Source: Jacaranda mimosifolia (taxonomy: Eukaryota; Streptophyta; Magnoliopsida; Lamiales; Bignoniaceae). From it: DNA of 64,000 bases. The notes under the pieces are model-generated. The model had not been told where the DNA came from. It saw nothing but the letters and a program-made list of their open reading frames with translations, and did not search any database. A program made the position numbers and the translations under genes. Of this stretch, positions 57,964-64,000 are shown piece by piece (position 1 is the stretch's first letter; each line of letters begins with the position of its first letter). Location of the stretch: NCBI GenBank assembly GCA_018894105.1, contig CM032128.1:31953299-32017298 (forward strand), given 5' to 3'.

Positions 57964-59705
57964 ATACTCACCAACCATAGTTCAAAATAAGTTATGACTT
58001 TAAATCGCCTAACCAACCAATCAATAATAAAGTTTCAATCCATTTTAGGCTTGCAATCTAACTACAGGACATAGCTACAGCCAAGTTTCTTATATAGTTA
58101 TCCATCATTTAGTGGGGCTATCTTATTCCTGTCCTTGAAGTTGATGGATGTTGTTCTTGTACTTTTTCTTTTTAAGGAGAATCTTTTTCAAATTTTTTTA
58201 AGTATTCATACAATCTTGAATTCATCCTCATTTAAAATTAAAAATTGATACAATTAAAGTTATTTCGATCAGCATTGTACCCACTAGGATCACATACCTA
58301 GCAATTGGGCCCGGCGAATATTGTTCTTGTACTTAATAATTGATGTAATAAATAGGTGGGTATTATTTTGAATTTTTACAATATTGTTAAATTCTCAGTT
58401 TTAATAAATATATTTTAGTGCTATAAACCAAAATTAAGTATTTTAAATACTTTTTATTTTTTATTTTTTGACAAAGTATTCAATACAATAAGTCTATAGA
58501 TTCAATTATTAAATCAAAAATATCAATCTTATAACAAATTAATAGAAAACAAATATCAAATAAAAAAAGATAGAAGTACTACAAACTCTACAAAACTATA
58601 ACCAAGAGGCACACATAATGTGCACACAAAGACACCCATTCAGGTCGAATACGATATCTCCCACATAATAGGGGATAATTGATGCCACCGAGCTACAAGC
58701 CACTAAACTATTTTAAATACTTTTTAAAAAAATATTTAATTATGATTGATAAAACTATAATGATATGGTATAATTACACCATTAAAAATAAGATAATATT
58801 GTACTTGGTTACTATGATTACACATATTGGGATTCAAATGGCTAAGTCTTTTTTCCCTCGGCGATAAAAGATTACACAATCTTGGCCTAATTATGAGGAT
58901 TGTTTACCAATTATTGAATTATGGACCGAGTCCTTTATCCATCAAAAGTTTAAAATACTAAAATCAACCACTTGATGGGACTTGATATTATAATTTATCA
59001 AGCCTCATCCTGCAATGCAAACGAGCCCTTAACACATAACTATAAAATAAAATATATAATAAAATATTATAAGGTACCCGAGGAAACCCATTATGACACA
59101 TTAATGGCTGTTCAATCCCATAGGAAAATAACTTAGGTCTAAGATTGCATGATAATTATTTAGGTCCATAATGAGAAAGGGTCTATTCGGAAAAGTGTAT
59201 AAAACAATCGAAGAATTAATGTGCCTCTCATTCTTAACTCTTACAAATATCCAATTCACCATTCATAGAAAAAAAGATAAGAAACTCGATAAAAGTATTC
59301 ATTTTTCGTTCTAATTGGTTAATTTATTACTGCCAAATTAAGGTCAAATTTTACAACTGCATTTGACGGTATTACCCCTATTTCGTAAAGAATTATATGA
59401 CACTAATTGAAGTAAAGTGTAAAGAGCATAATCTAACATATTCTGAGCAGCATATTAATGTCGCGATATATAATTGCATTCAATTCATTCATTATCTTTC
59501 GATTAAAGGAAAATAGGTGATGCTCTTATTTTAATAATTATAATTAAATCGAGTATAAATTAATTTAAATATATTACACTCAATTCAATTAAAAATAATA
59601 AATATAAATGTGAGTAGTGTAGCAGTTGCGATTCTCTATGTATGGGTTGTTGTTTCTATTTTCATGTAACCTCATTATGGCCAACGCCTTGACTGTGGGT
59701 TTAGG

Positions 59706-59707
<2 letters not shown>
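57964..59707. other. AT-rich spacer, no gene seen
   Basis: At 58620-58700 a phrase (GGTCGAATACGATATCTCCC...GATGCCACCGAGCTACAAG) resembles those near 26390 and 63710 and probably marks a dispersed retroelement remnant. Otherwise nothing recognised. Confidence 0.4.

Positions 59708-59763
<56 letters not shown>
59708..59763. repeat. (CT)n(AC)n compound microsatellite
   Basis: About 18 CT units followed by 10 AC units. Confidence 0.95.
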
Positions 59764-60180
59764 TTTCTTTACCTTGAACACACGCAAGGAACATGAGCAT
59801 TGACAATAATAAATGTATACAAGGACTCAAAAGAGTAAAGCCAGCAAAGATTTGAAGTAAAAGTTAAAAGGAACATATTGCTACCACGTATTCTCAAGTA
59901 AACATGGAGAATTAAATATATATATATATATAGTAATTTAAAGGGTGTTAGGCTAAGTTTACTTAAAATATCTTATAAGATTATAAGTTTCTACATCTTA
60001 TAAGATATTTTTTGAACCTTATCAGATGCTAAATCTTATTCTAAAAATAAGCTATTCAAGTATTCTGGTAAAATAAAATTTAGAACTTATAAGATAATGA
60101 TAATTTTGTAATTAATATAGTTAAAATTAAAGGAGTTTGTCATGATGTTAAAAATAAGTCATATGTTTATGACTTTTTAG

Positions 60181-60625
60181 AAGAGTGTTTGGATGAGTTT
60201 ATATTGTTTTTCAAAATATCTTATAAAATATTTTAAAACTTATAAAATGTCATGAAATACTCAATATTTTTTTTAAGAAAGAAATTTATAAGCTCATAAA
60301 ATAAATTACTAGGATCTCATATATATATTTTAAAAAGGAAGGAGTTCTCAGTGGCCTCCTGACGTGCATGTGCATAAATAATAAAAAAATTCTTATTTTT
60401 ATTGAAGCACAATTCAATAATTTACTCTTGTGATAAAGTTTAACATCTTATAAGTTCTAAACTTGTTTTATAAGATGGAAGAGCTTATAAATATTTTTTG
60501 TTATTTTATTTTTTGGGCTCATGCTATACTTTTTAAAATTTTGCCAATCACTTTACAAATTTTCAATTTTTTTTAAATATTTTATAAAGTATTTTAAGAA
60601 GCTTATAAACTCTCCAAATACCTTC
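60181..60625. mobile_element. MITE of the CTTATAAGAT family
   Basis: The left end AAGAGTGTTTGGATGAGTTT and the right end AAACTCTCCAAATACCTTC are inverted repeats. The interior has CTTATAAGATGG and TTATAAGTTCTAAAC, as in the transporter intron 6 element at 30464-30778. The preceding 59946-60175 contains the same words (ATCTTATAAGAT, TATTCAAGTATTCT), so a second, truncated or nested copy lies next to it. Confidence 0.55.
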
Positions 60626-63600
60626 GAAGGTGCATTGCACGGATCTACTATTAATTATCCAAGTATAAAAAATTAATGATTTGTCATTTATTTTGTAATC
60701 CAATGTTGTTTGAGTGAATGGAATATATTTTGTGAATAATTACTTTATAGTGAGTAAATTTAAATATGTACGCGATTTACTATAAATTATTAAATCACAC
60801 ACACACACACACACACAAAATGGTAGCTAATAAGATTAGATGAATCAAAAGTGTGACAATGGTACGTGTCAAAAATTTCACATAAAGTAATACTTACTAG
60901 CAATGATTAATTAACCATACGCACGAAATTTGGTGAACGAATGGTCCCCGAAAACGTGTCCGAGGACTATAGGCCCGTGTCCAATGTTGTTGTCGTAGTG
61001 GTATTTTTCCACTTTTTCTTTTGTCTTTTGTGTGTGTGATTGGTACCAAATCCCCCAAAATATTTTTCAATTTTTAAAATTTAAACAAATAAATCATCAT
61101 ATTCCACCGTTTCACCTCTCGAAAACACATAAAATAATTTCCAAAATACTCTTAGAAATTCACCATAAAATTCATTCCTCAATACCCTACCCTAAATTTA
61201 TCATTACAAATATATATAATATATATACACACAACAATAACATAATTTATATGTGCACATTTATAAATAATATCTAAAATATTCATTTCACCCTAACAAT
61301 TAAAAAAAAAAGTGACTGATATAACATTTATAGTAAAATTTGTATATACTCAAAACATTACTGACCAAACAATTTTTTTTCAAAATATTCTCTATCTATC
61401 ACTTAAAATACAAATAAATAATTATCACATTTTCCAACTACACTTCCCAAAAACCATTCCCTCACTCCAAAACTTAAACAAACGAGCCTTGTGTGTATTG
61501 TTGTTTTAAAACAATAATTTTAATGATTGGAATTTGGAAACAACACGCTTCATTTTTGACAAATCCAACATTGTCACGTGGGCTTGCGTGCCGGTGCTTG
61601 TTTGGGGATTCTTTTTTCGCTTTATTGTTTTGGAATAGTAAATTAAAATAGAAGAGTTACAATATTAGCTGCTTTGTTAGAAACGGACCAAAGATGTAGA
61701 TTTACTTGTGCAGTTCCCCGCGACCATCAATGTGTCACGTGAACAACTATGTAACAGTTGGAATCTTGATTTTTAAGCTTTTTAAAAAATCTCAAAATCT
61801 GGGGAAAAAGGATTAAAATAAAGTTGAAGATTTTTTAATTTATATCCCAATTCAGATGAAATTTAAGATTAGCATGAAATAAGGGTTCTTGTTGTTTGAG
61901 CGAGATTAATAATGAGTATGAATTTGACTTGAGTAAGATCACAAAGCCAATATGCTTGCCAAGGTATGAGTTTCAGTCATTGTACGAGTATCAAAAGTTG
62001 AGTGGTTAATTGTTCGAATGATATCGTTCTAATTTTTTATGTGTGAAATTTGAGGTTCGAACTTTAATAAACTCTCAGAATGTGTGAGCTTGTGTAAATA
62101 AAAGAAATTAAAAAAGAACATATAAATATTATGATTTATGATGATATTTTCGACCAGCTGATAAGTGACTAACACTATATGGGGTTTGAAAATTCTTGTT
62201 TGAATTAGGTTTAGTCAAATTTAATTAATAGTGTGATGTGTGTTATCGTTATTGTTATGTAATTGATTACTTTGCTTTAAATGTATACTAATCATACGAC
62301 AAATATATTTTTTACTTGTTTTTACCATATTACATATAATTGATTTTAATTCAATTAAATTACATTTTGAATTAGAATTTTTGAACCAAAACAAAAAAAA
62401 AAAAAAAAAACATTGAAGTGATCAGAATTTGTCTTCTAGTTTGTTGATGGATGTTTTGGCTTTTCAATAAGCGACTGCATTTGCTTAAATAATTCACTTT
62501 ATTTGTAAAAATGATTAGATGTCATTTCCTATCATAAATAATGATATTTATAGTGCTAGGGTTTGAAGAACTGCTACAACACTTAACAATCTACCTTAAT
62601 ACTCGTTCCTAAGAAGAATTTGATTAGGAGTTAGAAGATTTTAGAGAAATATCAAATATTTTTATTTAAGGTGGATCTTTATTTTAAACAATCAGTCAAA
62701 TAAATAGTTGAACATGTTCTATTTTTCATTTCTACAGTATAAACGCAATATTTATTTATAAAATTGTGTTGAGTTTTGTGTGCCGCATCATATCTCAAAT
62801 TTTTAAAAAATAATAATAATTTAACTTGAAAAATCTCACAAATAAAGCGTCTCATTTATTTTTTTCCTTCATGTTTACATAGGTTAGGTTAGTCATTAAT
62901 TAATTATGTCTAAATATAAATTAATTATCCAAATTGAAAAATTGCAATAAGTACATATCGAAACACAAATCGAGCAATATGAGTCCATCATCATAACTTG
63001 TATTGATGAAATAATTTACCTCATAACTTAAGTCCATCAAATTAATTAAAAAAAAATGGAAAAACTCAACCTACCAAGTGGGGTCCAATTGCCAATAATC
63101 AAATTCCAGTTGGAACCAGGTCCAGCAATCCTATGTGCGTCTCCCATCATTCCCCTAAAGAAAATTTTAATTTAGTTGGCAGTACCCTATCAATGACCAA
63201 AAAAAATAAAATTATATATTCTAAAAATCAATCAAATATCATTAAAAGTAAATTTTAGTCTAAATTCAGTTTAGTCATACTCACCCAATCACTTGAAATA
63301 TCAAGTAATTTTCAGTCAAAATATCAAGGAATTTTAGGCTCTAACTACAATCAAAATTTACATGTTCTCAAGCCATCTTATTTTTTTAACCTTTTTTCTC
63401 TTATTTTTCTTTTATTATTTTAAAAGTCCAAAATATATTTAGTTATCTGATTTTTAATAAAATTATCATTTATTCGTGTTATCATATCTATAGGCGCACC
63501 TTCAATCTTAAAATACACAACATTTTAAGAATAAGTAAAATTCATTAGCTAATTAAATAATAATACTTTTCTATGTATTCTCAAAATAATACCTGTTATT

Positions 63601-64000
63601 CATATCATCAAGAACAAATTCAATTATTACACATATATGTATATATTATTTATATTTGCACTTATTTATCAAGAGTTTATTAAAGTTCAAACCTCAAACT
63701 TCATAGTTATATATACGAGGACGATGCCACCAGGTCAATTGACCTCTCGACACATTTGAATATATGCACATTAAGATTATACATACATAAAGATATCAAT
63801 ATAGAATCACATTTTAACTCTACTAATAGGACAAAAAGGTACTTAGTATTTATACAAAAAAATTATTATCTTAAAATAAAACCAGAAAACATCAGTATCT
63901 TCTAAAATAATATCTAATTACTTCCAAAATAAAGACAAGCATACATCGAATTTCCCAACCTCATTATGCAATCAAAACACCAAAAATAAAATCAAACAAA
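60626..64000. other. AT-rich gene desert to window end
   Basis: Holds an (AC)n run at about 60797-60819, a probable MITE at about 61050-61490, and two slightly GC-richer spots (60930-61000, 61560-61760) without open frames. Near 62000 and 63670-63760, phrases such as AGGTTCGAACTTTAATAAACTC and GATGCCACCAGGTCAATTG are remnants of dispersed repeats. No gene recognised. Confidence 0.4.

Noticed and set aside
61032..61509. Two plus-strand frames of 65-81 codons
   Set aside because: AT-rich, Ile/His/Asn-biased translation inside a probable MITE.
1..64000. tRNA, rRNA or known miRNA genes
   Set aside because: I looked for tRNA-like boxes and familiar miRNA sequences on both strands and found none I could support by eye.

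Overview
This is a nuclear chromosome segment from a flowering plant. The evidence is very AT-rich intergenic DNA, short exons split by GT-AG introns, and genes found in land plants (a group IId WRKY factor, a DRIP-type RING ligase, an intronless PRA1 protein). Many small plant-type transposon relics are also present. A eudicot is likely and an asterid is possible, but I cannot name the species. I see no bacterial, organellar or viral block.

I could rebuild six protein-coding genes, and every one closes to an intact reading frame. In order they are: a WRKY IId transcription factor (minus, 8711-10470, 3 coding exons, 342 aa); SRP9, the 9 kDa subunit of the signal recognition particle (minus, 19362-25951, 4 exons, 103 aa); a GABA-transporter-like amino acid permease (plus, 28491-31214, 7 exons, 442 aa); an ankyrin-TPR protein (plus, 36343-40588, 12 exons, 451 aa); a PRA1-family membrane protein (plus, 41283-41843, one exon, 186 aa); and a DRIP-like RING/RAWUL E3 ubiquitin ligase (minus, 43653-50571, 7 exons, 427 aa). 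They are unrelated housekeeping or regulatory genes. Nothing suggests a gene cluster or a common pathway.

The rest is repeat-derived. The left 7 kb holds a roughly 1.5 kb non-coding sequence in two full tandem copies plus one truncated copy, interrupted by insertions. The intergenic deserts at 11-19, 31-36 and 51-64 kb hold MITE-sized elements: one CACTA-like, several with TAA/TTA target duplications (PIF/Harbinger-like), several hAT-like and at least one Helitron. Introns are also invaded. SRP9 intron 2 carries a 2.8 kb solo LTR with a 5-bp target duplication. DRIP intron 6 carries a 935-bp hAT-like element with a perfect 8-bp duplication. The transporter has MITEs in introns 3 and 6.

I found no convincing new biological system. 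The most unusual local observations are a decayed tandem duplication of the last DRIP coding exon just past its stop codon, a tandem array of TTGCAG acceptor-like sites inside an ankyrin-gene intron, and the long, TE-filled intron of the very small SRP9 gene. All coordinates and splice sites were read by eye, without transcripts or database searches.
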